DNA from: Streptomyces sp. MMG1533 | GTDB lineage: Bacteria > Actinomycetota > Actinomycetes > Streptomycetales > Streptomycetaceae | Assembly (NCBI RefSeq): GCF_001279775.1 | Contig: NZ_LGDG01000211.1 | Coordinates: 34,572 to 98,571, forward strand | Length of the DNA stretch: 64,000 bases | Reading direction: 5' to 3' | In this document: piece after piece, positions 25,063-34,334 of the stretch | How the letters are laid out: every line of letters starts with the position of its first letter | Numbering within the stretch: the first letter of the stretch is position 1 | Program-made: the position numbers and the translations under genes | Notes under the pieces: model-generated | Told to the model about the DNA's origin: nothing | Database searches by the model: none | The model's input: only the letters and a program-made list of their open reading frames with translations

Positions 25063-28000
25063 TTACCGACGACCCGTCATGTCATGGATGGCGGCGACGA
25101 GTTCACCGACGCCGTGCTCCTTCAGCACGCCGTAGTGGTCGCCCTCCAGCTCGACGATCCGCGGCGGTGCGGCGGAGTAGCCGGAGCTGTCCTCCACGAA
25201 GGAGTAGTCGTCGCCCCGCGCCTTGAAGATCGTGACGGGCGCCTCGATGCGGCGCTCGCGCAGTTCGCGGAAGCTGTACTCGAACTCGTAGGTCTCCGTG
25301 ACGATCCGGGTGATCCGGCGGATCGTTTCCGCGCCGAGCTGGGGCAGCAGACCGGACACATACCCGACGAAGGAGTCCTCGTCGACCGCCCGGGTGAGGC
25401 ACTCCTGGAGCTCCGGCCCGTGGATCGTGCCCGTGAACACGGAGAACAGGATGGTCACATAGGCGGGGTTGGCGTACGAGGCCTCGCGCCCCCACTGCCG
25501 GCCGTCCTCGGTGCGCACGCGCGGGTTGCCGGGGCAGATCAGCAGCAGCCGGTCGACCTTCTCGCCGAACTGCTCCAGCTGCCACGCCGCCTCGAACGCC
25601 ACCCGCGCGCCGAACGAATAGCCCCACAGGGTGTAAGGACCGGACGGCTGGTTCCGCCGGATCTCGGCCACGTCGGCCATCGCCATCTCGCGGATCGTGC
25701 CGTACGGCATCTCACCCGGGTTGATGCCGTGTGCCTGGACGCCGTAGAAGGCGCGGTCGGGGGCGGCCTCGCGGCCGAGCAGGCGCAGGTTCATCGGGTA
25801 GCCGCCGAGGCCGGGCCAGCAGAACACCGGGCGGTCCCCGGCGCCACCGCCGTGCAGCGGGACGAGGCGGGAGACGCGGCTCGGGGCGCCCTCGTCGACA
25901 CGGGCGGCGAGGTCGGCCAGCTTCGGGGACTCGAAGACGACCTGGAGCGGCAGGGTGATGCCGAACTCCCGGTTGATCCGGTTGACCAGTGCCACCGCGT
26001 GCAGGGAGTTGCCGCCGGAGGCGAAGAACTCGTCCTGCGTGGAGACGTCCTCGTACTTCAGCGCGCGGCCCCACTCGCCGGCCAGCCAGTGCTCGGTGGC
26101 GGTCGCGGGCGCCACGTACTCGGCCGACGTGCGGGCCTGGGCGATCTCCGGCAGGCGGGCGGTGGCCTTGGCGTCGATCTTGCCGTTGGCGGTCAGCGGC
26201 AGCTCGTTCACCACCAGCACCCGGGCGGGGATCATGTAGTCCGGCAGGAACCGCGTGAGGTCGTCGCGGATCATCTCCGCCGGGCCCTTGGTGTGCACGG
26301 CGTCCTCGTTCATGCCCTCGTGCGCGGCCTGCTCGTCGCTGATCCGGCCGCCGACGAAGAAGTACGAGGCGGGCGCGGCCGGTTCACCGGCGGCGGCCAG
26401 CAGGTCGTCCAGGCGGCGCGAGGCGGGCAGCGGATGGCCGGACTTGGAGGAGTAGCCGGACGACATGAGGCCGAAGTCCGGCCGCCGCTGGAGGTGGTGC
26501 AGCGCGGTGCCGAGGACGACGTAGCGCAGCCACTCGGCGTCGGGGCGGGCCACCGCGCTGACTCCGAACGCGGCCCGCTCGTACACACCCTGGTTGATCG
26601 CGATGACGTGCCGCTTCTCGACGACGTCGGAGCCCATCGGCTCCAACTCCCCGCCCCGGTACCGGTACAGACCGGCGGCCAGCCCCTGGACGCGCTCCTC
26701 GTGGGCCTGCACGTACAGGTCCACCTGCTCCGGCCGCACGCGCCCGTCGTTGCCGGTGACGGCGAAGGTGCCCAGGTACAGGTCCTCGTCGGCCACGCCG
26801 AGCCGGTCCTTGACCGACGGCTCCAAGCCGTACGGCTCGATGGTCAGGCCGTGGGCGGGCAGGACCTCCTCGAACACGCCGACCATGTGGCCGGCCTCGA
26901 ACTCCAGCACCTCGGCGATGTTGTTCTTGTACACGGGCTCGATCGCCCGCAGCTTGCCCACGAAGTGGACCCGCAGCCCGTGCGCCGGGAAACCCTCGGA
27001 CACGTCACCGAGGCGGACGAGGGTGTGGTCGACCGGGTGGTGGTAGTACAGGCCCGCCTCCAGACCGGGCAGCCCGCTCGCCTCCAGGTACATCTGCGTG
27101 GCGTACAGGGCGCCCGGGGAGGCGTAGGCGTACTTCGGCAGCAGCCGCTCCGCGCTGCGGAACGGGCCGAACCAGCGCAGGATCTCCCCCAGTTCGGCCG
27201 ACGACAGCTCGCCGACGGGCCGGGTGTACGACGACACCGGGCGCGGGGCGAGCAGACCGAGGACGTCCGCGGCGGTGACCGGGCCGCCGTCGTAGAAGCG
27301 GTAGGTCTTGCGGGCGAACGCCGCCCGCCGCTGGGCCGCGGTCGCCTCCCGGCCGGGCAGCTCGACCGTTTCGCGGCCCGCCAGCTCCTCCGGCTCGCGC
27401 AGGCCCGGGTTGGACAGCTGGGCCTTGACCTGGAGCTTGGACGCCTTGGACTGGTGGTGGGCGGCGTCGCCGCGGCCCTGGTCCATGACGGCGGCGGTGC
27501 GCTCGTTCAGCTCCACCGCGGCGACGAGGGCCTTGCTCCCGGTGCGCGGGTCGTCGGTGACGACGGACGCGGCCCGCCGTACCCACGGGTGCTCCTCGAC
27601 GCGCGAGGCCACCTCCTCCAACTCGACGCGGTAGCCGCGCAGTTTGACCTGGTTGTCGGTACGGCCCATGAACTGGATCGTGCCGTCCGGGTTCCACTGG
27701 CACAGGTCGCCCGTGCGGTACAGCCGCTCCGTCGGGTTGAAGGGCGAGGTGACGAACCGGGCCGCGGTCTGCTCCGGCAGGCCGATGTAGCCGCGGGCGA
27801 CCTGGGCGCCGCCGAGGAACAGCTCCCCGCTCTCGCCGATGTCCACCGGCTGGCGGTTCTCGTCGAGGATGTAGCAGGTGACGTTGTCGGCCGGGGTGCC
27901 GATCGGCACGATCCCGGAGGGTGCCCCGCCCAGGGTGTCGGGGTCGATCCAGTGCGAGGTGGCGTTGATCGTCGTCTCGGTCGGCCCGTACAGATTGACC

Positions 28001-28911
28001 ACCGACACCCCGGGCAGCGCCGCGAACAGGTCCTTGGCGAGGGTGCGGGTCAGGGCCTCGCCGCCGGAGAAGACCCTCGTCAACGAGGAGCAGGCGCCCA
28101 GCTGTTCGGTGTCGACGAGAGCCTGGAGCAGGGTCGGCACCGCCTGCAGGGCGGTCACCCGGTGCTCGCAGATCGTGGTGACGATCGCCTCGGGGTCCCG
28201 GAAGATGCCGGGCGCGCCCATCACGACGCGGGCACCGGTGACGGGCGCCAGGATCTCCCACTGGGCCGCGTCGAAGCTCATCGGCGTCTTCTGCAGGATC
28301 GACACCTCGGGGCCCAGGTGACCGAAGTTGGCCAGCCACTGCATCTGGGAGACGATGCTGCGCTGCTCGATCATCACGCCCTTGGGGCGGCCGGTGCTGC
28401 CCGAGGTGTAGATGACGTACGCGAGGTGGTGGCCGCGGTTCTGCGGCAGCGGGACGGGTGGCAGGTCGGGGACGTCGGAGGCGGTGACGACGGTGGTGCC
28501 CTCCGGGACCAGGCGCAGGGCGCGCTCGCGCAGATGGTCCTGGGTGACGACGACCCGGGCTCCGGAGTCCTCGACCATGAATCTCAGCCGGTCCTCCGGA
28601 TAGTCCGGGGACAGCGGCAGATAGGCGGCGCCGGCGGTGAGGATGCCCCACACGCCGGTCATCAGCTCGGCGGACGGCTCGGTGAACAGACCGACGCAGG
28701 TGTCCGGTTCGACGCCGAGCCGGACCAGATGGGTGCCGAGCCGGCGGGCGGCCGCGTCCAGCCCGCCGAAGGTGAGGTGACCGCTCTCCCCGGAGGCCTG
28801 CGGCAGGGTGACGGCGATGTCGTCGGACCGCAGGCGGGCCTGGTGGGCAAGGAGAGCGGGCAGCGAGACGCCCATGTGGGACACGCCGGGTATCGGCGCA
28901 CGGGTGCTCAT
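25063..28911 (-). CDS. indC: Indigoidine synthetase-type NRPS (A-Ox-T-TE)
   Basis: A single-module 1282-aa synthetase, the length of BpsA/IndC. Adenylation domain: [52 protein letters not shown]. An FMN oxidase domain of the nitroreductase-like type (about 545-890) is inserted before the last A motif ([11 protein letters not shown]). The carrier domain holds the phosphopantetheine Ser at about 969 ([12 protein letters not shown]); the thioesterase has GYSFGA (Ser about 1099), Asp about 1234 and GDHYG His about 1259. Such enzymes activate L-glutamine, oxidise it and release a cyclic aminopyridone that dimerises to blue indigoidine or is diverted to a C-nucleoside. All sites look intact. Confidence 0.94.
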   Translation of the reverse strand: MSTRAPIPGVSHMGVSLPALLAHQARLRSDDIAVTLPQASGESGHLTFGGLDAAARRLGTHLVRLGVEPDTCVGLFTEPSAELMTGVWGILTAGAAYLPLSPDYPEDRLRFMVEDSGARVVVTQDHLRERALRLVPEGTTVVTASDVPDLPPVPLPQNRGHHLAYVIYTSGSTGRPKGVMIEQRSIVSQMQWLANFGHLGPEVSILQKTPMSFDAAQWEILAPVTGARVVMGAPGIFRDPEAIVTTICEHRVTALQAVPTLLQALVDTEQLGACSSLTRVFSGGEALTRTLAKDLFAALPGVSVVNLYGPTETTINATSHWIDPDTLGGAPSGIVPIGTPADNVTCYILDENRQPVDIGESGELFLGGAQVARGYIGLPEQTAARFVTSPFNPTERLYRTGDLCQWNPDGTIQFMGRTDNQVKLRGYRVELEEVASRVEEHPWVRRAASVVTDDPRTGSKALVAAVELNERTAAVMDQGRGDAAHHQSKASKLQVKAQLSNPGLREPEELAGRETVELPGREATAAQRRAAFARKTYRFYDGGPVTAADVLGLLAPRPVSSYTRPVGELSSAELGEILRWFGPFRSAERLLPKYAYASPGALYATQMYLEASGLPGLEAGLYYHHPVDHTLVRLGDVSEGFPAHGLRVHFVGKLRAIEPVYKNNIAEVLEFEAGHMVGVFEEVLPAHGLTIEPYGLEPSVKDRLGVADEDLYLGTFAVTGNDGRVRPEQVDLYVQAHEERVQGLAAGLYRYRGGELEPMGSDVVEKRHVIAINQGVYERAAFGVSAVARPDAEWLRYVVLGTALHHLQRRPDFGLMSSGYSSKSGHPLPASRRLDDLLAAAGEPAAPASYFFVGGRISDEQAAHEGMNEDAVHTKGPAEMIRDDLTRFLPDYMIPARVLVVNELPLTANGKIDAKATARLPEIAQARTSAEYVAPATATEHWLAGEWGRALKYEDVSTQDEFFASGGNSLHAVALVNRINREFGITLPLQVVFESPKLADLAARVDEGAPSRVSRLVPLHGGGAGDRPVFCWPGLGGYPMNLRLLGREAAPDRAFYGVQAHGINPGEMPYGTIREMAMADVAEIRRNQPSGPYTLWGYSFGARVAFEAAWQLEQFGEKVDRLLLICPGNPRVRTEDGRQWGREASYANPAYVTILFSVFTGTIHGPELQECLTRAVDEDSFVGYVSGLLPQLGAETIRRITRIVTETYEFEYSFRELRERRIEAPVTIFKARGDDYSFVEDSSGYSAAPPRIVELEGDHYGVLKEHGVGELVAAIHDMTGRR

Positions 28912-28979
28912 GACGGTGTTTCCCCCCGGAAGAAATACGCCCCGTTCAGGGCGGTGATATGCGGATGCTCACTCACGCA

Positions 28980-29008
28980 CGGCGCGCGCTTCCCTGGTGC
29001 GCGCGCCG
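28980..29008 (-). terminator. Hairpin after the EamA transporter gene
   Basis: Arms CGGCGCGCGC (28980-28989) and GCGCGCGCCG (28999-29008), nine-base loop, between the transporter stop and the NRPS start. It may insulate the NRPS promoter from the upstream operon. Confidence 0.6.
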
Positions 29009-29021
29009 GTTGTGGGCGTTG

Positions 29022-29102
29022 TGTCGCTTCTCGTAGGCGTGCTGTCGCTTCTCGTAGGCGTGGTGTCGCCTTGTGGCAGGCGTGCTGTCGCTTCTCGTAC
29101 GG
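29022..29102. repeat. 21-bp tandem repeat upstream of the NRPS gene
   Basis: Four units start at 29022, 29043, 29064 and 29086. The first two share TGTCGCTTCTCGTAGGCGTG exactly; the third is diverged (TGTCGCCTTGTGGCAGGCGTG with one extra base) and the fourth is partial. The array lies 111 bases upstream of the NRPS start and just downstream of the transporter stop. Confidence 0.8.
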
Positions 29103-29120
29103 CTTGTGCGTACGGCTGTT

Positions 29121-30047
29121 TCAGACGCGGGCGTCGTTCGCCACGCGGCCGACGGCCGGGCTCTCTGTCGCCGCCGGCGGCGCGGGCTTCCCGGCGCGGG
29201 GCTGGGCGAGGACGACGGCTCCCACGACGGCCGCGGCGCCGAGGAGTTGCAGCGGGCGCAGCGACTGGTCGAGGAAGAGGTAGCCGAGGATCGTCGCGCA
29301 CAGCGGCGAGGCGAACGACAGGAACGAGGCCGCCAGCGCGGGAAGCCGGGACAGACCGCGGAACCACAGGACGTAGGCCACGAGGGCGCCGATGATGCCG
29401 AGGTAGGCGAAGCCGCCGACGTTGCCCCAGGTCAGGTGGTCCGGCAGCGGTTCGCCGGCCAGCGTGATCGGCAGCAGGAACAGGCCGCCCACCGTGAGCT
29501 GCCAGCCGGTGAACGTCAGCAGGGTGACGCCCTCGGGGCGGCCCCACCGCTTGGTCAGCACGATGCCGGCGGCCATGGACAGCGCGCCCAGCAGACCGGC
29601 CACCACGCCGATGCCGTCCAGGCCCGCGTGCGGCTGGAGGACGAGCAGGGCGACACCGGCCGCGGCGATCAGACAGGAGGCCACGTGCACGGGCTTGATG
29701 CGGTCCCCCAGCAGCACCGCCCCCAGCAGCAGCACGATCATCGGCTGGACGGACATGACGAGGGCGGCCACGCCACCGGGCAGGTGATAGGCGGCCAGGA
29801 AGAGGAAGTAGAAGAACGCACCGATGTTCAGGACACCGAGCACGATCGCCCGCCACCACCAACTGCCCTTCGGCAGAACCCGGGTGGCCGCAAGGAGGAT
29901 CAGGCCGGCCGGCAGCGCCCGTACGGTCGAGGCCAGCAGGGGCCGGTCGGGCGGCAGGAACTCGGTGGTGATCAGGTAGGTGGAGCCCCATACGGCGGGG
30001 GCGAGGGCGGTGACCGCGGAGGTGGTCGCGAGGCGTTGGCTGGTCAT
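29121..30047 (-). CDS. EamA/DMT-family transporter (probable product exporter)
   Basis: A 308-aa drug/metabolite transporter with about ten membrane helices in two EamA repeats: first repeat SAVTALAPAVWGSTYLITTE to HLPGGVAALVMSVQPMIVLL, second repeat from GVVAGLLGALSMAAGIVLTK to ASFLSFASPLCATILGYLFL. A short polar tail ends it. The ATG overlaps the stop of the uracil phosphoribosyltransferase gene (ATGA). In the minimycin cluster a transporter (MinT) acts with UPRT in self-resistance; the same pairing and coupling are seen here, so export of the cluster product is likely. Confidence 0.86.
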   Translation of the reverse strand: MTSQRLATTSAVTALAPAVWGSTYLITTEFLPPDRPLLASTVRALPAGLILLAATRVLPKGSWWWRAIVLGVLNIGAFFYFLFLAAYHLPGGVAALVMSVQPMIVLLLGAVLLGDRIKPVHVASCLIAAAGVALLVLQPHAGLDGIGVVAGLLGALSMAAGIVLTKRWGRPEGVTLLTFTGWQLTVGGLFLLPITLAGEPLPDHLTWGNVGGFAYLGIIGALVAYVLWFRGLSRLPALAASFLSFASPLCATILGYLFLDQSLRPLQLLGAAAVVGAVVLAQPRAGKPAPPAATESPAVGRVANDARV

Positions 30048-30709
30048 GTCCGGGCTCCGGAATCGGTGGTGCCGAAGAACCGGTCGCCGAAGTCGCCGAT
30101 GCCCGGAATCATGAACGCGTGTTCGTTCATCCGGTCCTCGATGGCGCTGGTGACGATCCGCACGCGCGGCCGCTCGGTGGCGACGCGGCGCAGGCCCTCG
30201 GGCGACGACAGAAAATTGATCATGATGATGCGGTCCTCGCGCACGCCTGCCTCCAGCAGGACGTCGACGGCGGCGAGCGCGGACCCCGCGGTGGCCAGCA
30301 TCGGCTCGAGCAGCAGCACGTGCCGTTCGGCGATGTCGGCGGGCAGGTGCCGGTAGTACAGGTGGGGCTGCTTGGTCTGCTTGTCGCGCTGGATCAGGAT
30401 CTTGCCGATCCGGACGCCGGGCAGCAGATCGCGCAGCTCGCCCTCCATGGCCTCGCCGGCCCGGATCACGGACACGCCGCACAGCTCGGCGGCGAACTCC
30501 AGGCCGTGGTAGGTGGTGCCGACCGGAGTGGTGACCTCCTTCTTGGTGAAGGGGAGCAGGTCCATTCCGGACTCCAGCAGGAGGCGGATGATGCGGCGGG
30601 AGTAGAAGACGAAGTCCTCGCGGGCGCAGTCCCGGTCGCGGATGATCGTGTGCATCGCGCGGAGCTGGTCGGTCTGCGGAAGGGGGTGGACGTTGTGGCC
30701 GGTGGTCAC
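30044..30709 (-). CDS. upp: Uracil phosphoribosyltransferase (MinD-like, cluster copy)
   Basis: A 221-aa UPRT converting uracil and PRPP to UMP. Family marks: SRRIIRLLLESGMDLLPF, the flexible loop region RAGEAMEGELRDLLPGVRIG, the PRPP loop LLLEPMLATAGSALAAVDVL and the C-terminal GIGDFGDRFFGT uracil-binding region. The canonical D of DPMLATGGSA is E here (EPMLATAGSA). GTG start with GAGGAG eight bases upstream. In the minimycin pathway UPRT protects the producer by raising the UMP pool against the toxic nucleotide; the linked prs would feed it. Confidence 0.92.
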   Translation of the reverse strand: MTTGHNVHPLPQTDQLRAMHTIIRDRDCAREDFVFYSRRIIRLLLESGMDLLPFTKKEVTTPVGTTYHGLEFAAELCGVSVIRAGEAMEGELRDLLPGVRIGKILIQRDKQTKQPHLYYRHLPADIAERHVLLLEPMLATAGSALAAVDVLLEAGVREDRIIMINFLSSPEGLRRVATERPRVRIVTSAIEDRMNEHAFMIPGIGDFGDRFFGTTDSGART

Positions 30710-30816
30710 GACGGGATCTCCTCGGTGGTCCTCGGGGTGTTCCTCGGTGCGCCGGGGTGTGCCGCGTGCTCCTTGCGGGATGTACGGCTCGAACTCGAAG
30801 GAGCAGGCGGGGCAGC

Positions 30817-30850
30817 GGGGCGGCCGGGCTGTCCCCGGACCGGCCGCCCC
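30817..30850 (-). terminator. Hairpin between TrpF-like and UPRT genes
   Basis: Perfect 11-base arms GGGGCGGCCGG (30817-30827) and CCGGCCGCCCC (30840-30850) around a 12-base loop, just after the TrpF-like stop codon. It separates the cluster's promoter-proximal gene from UPRT and exporter. Confidence 0.7.
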
Positions 30851-30863
30851 TGTCCGGGGAGGG

Positions 30864-31547
30864 TCAGGCGATCTCGTCGAAGGCGCGGCGCGCCTCGGTG
30901 ACGAACTTCGCGACCTTGGCCCGGTCCTTGCGTCCGTCGGGGCCCTCGAGGCCGGTGTGGGCGTCCACGGCGGCGGGGCGGACCGTGCGGATCGCGTCGC
31001 CGACGTTCTCCGGGTTCAGACCGCCCGCCATCATCAGCGGCTTGGGGGAGCGTCGGACCAGCTCGGCCGAGACGCTCCAGTCGTGGGTGAGGCCGGTGGC
31101 GCCCTTGGCGCCGGTCTTCGGGTCGAACGTGTCCGTGATGTACATGTCCACGTACGGGTGCGTCTCGTCGACCAGCTTCAGCAGTTCGTCGGCGTTGTCC
31201 TCCTTGACCACGAGGGACTTCAGGACGAACAGCTCCGGCCGGATCTCCTTGAGCCGGCGCAGTTCCTCCGTCGCCACGTCCCCGTGCAGCTGTACGGCCA
31301 CGACACCGAGCTCGTGGCAGAACTCGCTGACCTCCTCGGCGTCGGTGAGGTAGCTGATGAGGACGCCGGCGTGCGGGGCGTCGAGGCCCTTGATGATGAC
31401 GGCGGCGTCCTGCTCGGCGATGTCGTCCTTGCCGGACGGCAGCCGCAGGGCGAAGCCGATCCAGTCGGCGCCCTCCGCGATGACCATGTCGGCTTCGGCG
31501 GCGTCGATGATGCCGGCGACCTGGACGAGCTTGTTCACAGTGGTCAT
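30864..31547 (-). CDS. TrpF-like (phosphoribosylanthranilate isomerase superfamily) protein
   Basis: A 227-aa TIM barrel resembling phosphoribosylanthranilate isomerase. It has AGIIDAAEADMVIAEGADWI, IGFALRLPSGKDDI, VAVQLHGDVA and the phosphate-binding end LMMAGGLNPENVGDAIRTV, then VDAHTGLEGPDGRKD in place of VDVSSGVE. The first-strand KICG of TrpF is absent (VQVAGI), so the catalytic Cys is missing and ordinary tryptophan synthesis is unlikely. The phosphate site suggests a ribose-phosphate ligand, fitting a ribosylated pathway intermediate. ATG 31547 is chosen for AGGGGG nine bases upstream. Confidence 0.75.
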   Translation of the reverse strand: MTTVNKLVQVAGIIDAAEADMVIAEGADWIGFALRLPSGKDDIAEQDAAVIIKGLDAPHAGVLISYLTDAEEVSEFCHELGVVAVQLHGDVATEELRRLKEIRPELFVLKSLVVKEDNADELLKLVDETHPYVDMYITDTFDPKTGAKGATGLTHDWSVSAELVRRSPKPLMMAGGLNPENVGDAIRTVRPAAVDAHTGLEGPDGRKDRAKVAKFVTEARRAFDEIA

Positions 31548-31632
31548 GAAGACCATCCCCCTGTTGAAGAACCTGCTGGTGAAGTTGTTCGACGTGATTG
31601 ATTGAATGGCAAACGTGTTCTCGCGGAGCGCC

Positions 31633-32322
31633 TCAGCGGCCGTACGACTCACTGAAGCAGGTCAGCGCACGGTCCCGGCGGCCCGGGTGGAGCCGGGTCT
31701 CGGCCGGGTAGCCCAGCGGCATGAGCAGGGCGATGTGCACGTCGTCGCGTCCGTCGACGCCGATGGCCTTCTTGACCTCCTCCTCGTCCCAGCCGTTCAT
31801 CGGGCTGGTGGCGAGACCGGCCGCCTGCGCGGCGATCATCAGGAACGAGGCGGCGATCATGGCGTCCTTGACGGCGTACTCGCGCTCCAGGCCACGCCGG
31901 CTCGGGTCCTCGTAGAAGGCACGGGCGTCGTCGGGCGAGGCAGCGGCGAACTTCCCCGACCAGGCACCGCCCTCGAGGGCCGTCTCCCAGATGTCCCCGC
32001 GGTCCTCGCACCAGGCGGCGGACTCGGCGACGAAGACCAGCATGACCGGCGCTTCCTGGGGATGCGGCTGGCCTCCGGTGGCCCGGGTGAGGGCCTGACG
32101 CCCCTCCTCGCCGGCCACGACGACGATCGAGCGGGCCTGGAGGTTGAAGCTGGACGGCGCTTCCAGGGCCAGGTCGGTGAGCTCGCGCAGCAGCGGGGCG
32201 GGGACCGGGTCCGGCCGGTAGTGGCGGACACTGCGGCGCGTGCGGATGACCCGCGCCACGGTGGAATGATCTGCCTCGGCGGTCGTCACGATCCGGCCTT
32301 TCGACGTCGAACTATCTGACAT
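31633..32322 (-). CDS. Nitroreductase-family flavoprotein
   Basis: A 229-aa FMN oxidoreductase of the nitroreductase fold: RVIRTRRSVRHYRPDPVP at the start, APSSFNLQARSIVVV for FMN contacts, VKDAMIAASFLMIAAQAAGL in the central helix and PLGYPAETRLHP at the end. It uses NAD(P)H to reduce or, in biosynthetic relatives, to oxidise small substrates. It is first in the minus-strand cluster. ATG 32322 lies four bases from a TAGCTT -10 box and may be leaderless; GTG 32289 with AAAGG upstream is an alternative. It is divergent from marR. Confidence 0.84.
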   Translation of the reverse strand: MSDSSTSKGRIVTTAEADHSTVARVIRTRRSVRHYRPDPVPAPLLRELTDLALEAPSSFNLQARSIVVVAGEEGRQALTRATGGQPHPQEAPVMLVFVAESAAWCEDRGDIWETALEGGAWSGKFAAASPDDARAFYEDPSRRGLEREYAVKDAMIAASFLMIAAQAAGLATSPMNGWDEEEVKKAIGVDGRDDVHIALLMPLGYPAETRLHPGRRDRALTCFSESYGR

Positions 32323-32326
32323 CGAG

Positions 32327-32366
32327 AAGCTAAGCAGTACGCTAGAACTTAGTCAAACGGTTTGAC
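32327..32366. promoter_or_regulatory. Cluster promoter with MarR-type operator
   Basis: GTCAAAC-G-GTTTGAC (32352-32366) is a perfect 7-bp inverted repeat with one central base. On the minus strand TTGACT (32351-32356) and TAGCTT (32327-32332), 18 bases apart, form a promoter for the nitroreductase gene whose -35 is inside the palindrome. Binding there would also occlude the marR leader, so autoregulation is likely. Confidence 0.78.
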
Positions 32367-32395
32367 ATCGAATTAATGAAGGGGAGGTGACCGTC

Positions 32396-32884
32396 TTGCG
32401 CGACTCCGTCGACGATTTCCTCGACCAATGGACCGTCCTGCGCACGGACCTGGACCTCGACGCCATGGGTACCGTCGGGCGCATCATGCGGCTCTCACGG
32501 CTCGTCGGCGCCGGCCTCAAGGACTACTTCGCCGAACACGGCATGGAGACCTGGGAGTTCGACGTCCTCGCCACCCTGCGCCGGAGCAACAGACCGCTCA
32601 CCGCGAAGGAGCTGGCCGCCGGCGTCATGATCGGCTCCGCCGCCCTGACCAACCGCGTGGACCGCCTCGTCGCCCAGGGCCTGGTCACCCGCGAGGCCGT
32701 ACCCGGTGACCGGCGCAGCCTCCACATCGCCCTCACGGAGGAGGGCCGGACCCGGGTCGACGACGTGGTGGAAGGCCACGTGAGCAACCAGCGCAAGCTG
32801 CTGTCGGGACTGGGCGCCGAGGACTGCGAACAGTTCAACGCACTGCTGCGGACGTTGCTCGTGTCACTGGGGGACACGCGCTGA
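32396..32884 (+). CDS. MarR-family repressor of the cluster
   Basis: A 162-aa winged-helix regulator: VGRIMRLSRLVGAGLKDYFA, MGSAALTNRVDRLVAQG-type recognition helix (MIGSAALTNRVDRLV) and wing VPGDRRSLHIALTEEG. TTG 32396 is preferred because GGGGAGG lies eight bases upstream; GTG 32387 overlaps that site. MarR proteins usually release DNA when a phenolic or heterocyclic ligand binds, so the cluster product or an intermediate could be the inducer. Divergent from the nitroreductase with the shared palindrome. Confidence 0.88.
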   Translation: MRDSVDDFLDQWTVLRTDLDLDAMGTVGRIMRLSRLVGAGLKDYFAEHGMETWEFDVLATLRRSNRPLTAKELAAGVMIGSAALTNRVDRLVAQGLVTREAVPGDRRSLHIALTEEGRTRVDDVVEGHVSNQRKLLSGLGAEDCEQFNALLRTLLVSLGDTR

Positions 32885-33098
32885 TCTCGGCACGGGCGGT
32901 TTGTCGCGCTGCCGTCGGACCGCTCGCTTCCTGGCAGTGGCGCGCTGGAGCGAGCGGCCCCACGGTCGGTCGGCGACGCCGTTGACGAAGGCGGCCCAGG
33001 TGGCCGGAGGGCGGCGTCCACGGTGTACCGCCGGAGGGGGGTGGGACGCTTCCGGCTTTCCGCCGTGCGGGCGACCTGCCCCCGCGTACGCTGCCGAC

Positions 33099-34334
33099 GT
33101 GACCTCTCCCGCCGCGCGCACCGCGCTGGACCTCACCGCCGGCCTCCCGGTGACCGCCCTGGAGGACTTCTACCGGGACCTCCACCGCCATCCCGAGCTC
33201 TCCCTGAAGGAACACCGCACGGCCGGCAAGCTCGCCGAACGCCTGGAGCGGGCCGGGTTCGAGACGACCGACGGCATCGGCGGAACCGGAGTCGCAGGCG
33301 TCCTGCGCAACGGCGACGGCCCCGTCGTCCTGCTGCGCGCCGACATGGACGCGCTGCCGGTGCGGGAGGAGACCGGGCTGCCGTACGCCTCCGAGACGCC
33401 CGGTCTGATGCACGCCTGCGGCCACGACCTGCACGTGACCTGGCTGGCCGGCGCGGCGCAGGCCCTGTCCGCCGGGCGGGAGACCTGGTCGGGCACGCTG
33501 CTGGTGGTCGGACAGCCCGCCGAGGAGACGGGGCTGGGCGCGGCCCGCATGGTGGCCGACGGGCTGTACGAGCGGTTCCCGCGCCCGGACGTGCTGCTGG
33601 GCCAGCACGCGGTGCCGGGCCCGACGGGGTTCTACGGGCACGTGCCCGGTCTGATCCTCTCCGCCTCGACGGACCTCGACATCGTCGTCCACGGGGTGGG
33701 CGGGCACGGCTCGCGCCCCGAGACGGCCGTCGACCCGGTGGTGACGGCGTGCTTCCTGGTCACCCGGCTCCAGACCGTCGTCTCGCGCGAGGTGGCGGCC
33801 GCCGAGTCCGCCGTCCTGACCGTGGGACGGATCGAGGCCGGCACCCGGCCCAACATCATCCCGCCCGAGGCCCGGATCTCCCTCAACATCCGCACCCGGT
33901 CCGAGCAGGTCCGCGACCGGATGATCGCGGCGGTACGACGGATCGCGGCCGGCGAGTGCGCGGCGGCCGGCTGCCCGCGCGAGCCGGAGGTGACGGTCGG
34001 CGCGTCCTTCCCGGTCACCGTCAACGACGCCGACACGGACCGGCGGGTCGCCGCCGTGCACGGCGAGGTCTTCGGCGCCGGGACCGTCCTCGACCCCGGC
34101 CCGGCGATGGCCAGCGAGGACTTCCCGCATCTGGCCAAGGACGGGATGCCGTACGCGTACTGGTTCGTGGCGACGACCCCCGCCGACGTGTGGGACGCGG
34201 CACCCGGCGACGACCTGTCCGAGAAGCTCGCGGCCGTCCCCGGCAACCACAGCCCCCGCTTCGCACCGGACCTGTCGACGCTGGCCCCGGGCGTACGGGC
34301 GCTGGTGTCCGGGGCCCTCGCGCACCTGGTGTAG
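33099..34334 (+). CDS. M20-family amidohydrolase
   Basis: A 411-aa metal-dependent amidohydrolase of the HipO/IAA-amino acid hydrolase type. Motifs: DLHRHPELSLKE, VLLRADMDALPV, LMHACGHDLHVTW, GQPAEETGLGA and MASEDFPHLA supply the metal ligands; a dimerisation insert (GVGGHGSRPETAVDP) lies in the middle. It cleaves N-acyl or peptide-like amides in the cytosol. GTG 33099 has TACGCT six bases upstream and no ribosome binding site, so it is probably leaderless. Physiological substrate unknown; its link to the biosynthetic cluster is doubtful. Confidence 0.88.
   Translation: MTSPAARTALDLTAGLPVTALEDFYRDLHRHPELSLKEHRTAGKLAERLERAGFETTDGIGGTGVAGVLRNGDGPVVLLRADMDALPVREETGLPYASETPGLMHACGHDLHVTWLAGAAQALSAGRETWSGTLLVVGQPAEETGLGAARMVADGLYERFPRPDVLLGQHAVPGPTGFYGHVPGLILSASTDLDIVVHGVGGHGSRPETAVDPVVTACFLVTRLQTVVSREVAAAESAVLTVGRIEAGTRPNIIPPEARISLNIRTRSEQVRDRMIAAVRRIAAGECAAAGCPREPEVTVGASFPVTVNDADTDRRVAAVHGEVFGAGTVLDPGPAMASEDFPHLAKDGMPYAYWFVATTPADVWDAAPGDDLSEKLAAVPGNHSPRFAPDLSTLAPGVRALVSGALAHLV

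Noticed and set aside
25060..29283. Plus-strand open frame of 1407 codons opposite the NRPS
   Set aside because: It is the antisense shadow of the NRPS: Gly/Val/Arg/His-rich, no domain, and third-position GC bias fits the minus-strand gene.
21713..32884. MinC-type phosphatase in the C-nucleoside cluster
   Set aside because: I found no HAD or DUF4243 motif in any frame of the cluster; dephosphorylation may be done by an unlinked enzyme.
32885..33098. Minus-strand DUF397-like end (TWAAFVNGVADRPWG)
   Set aside because: Too short and without the conserved WRKSSYS start or a ribosome binding site; may be chance in GC-rich DNA.
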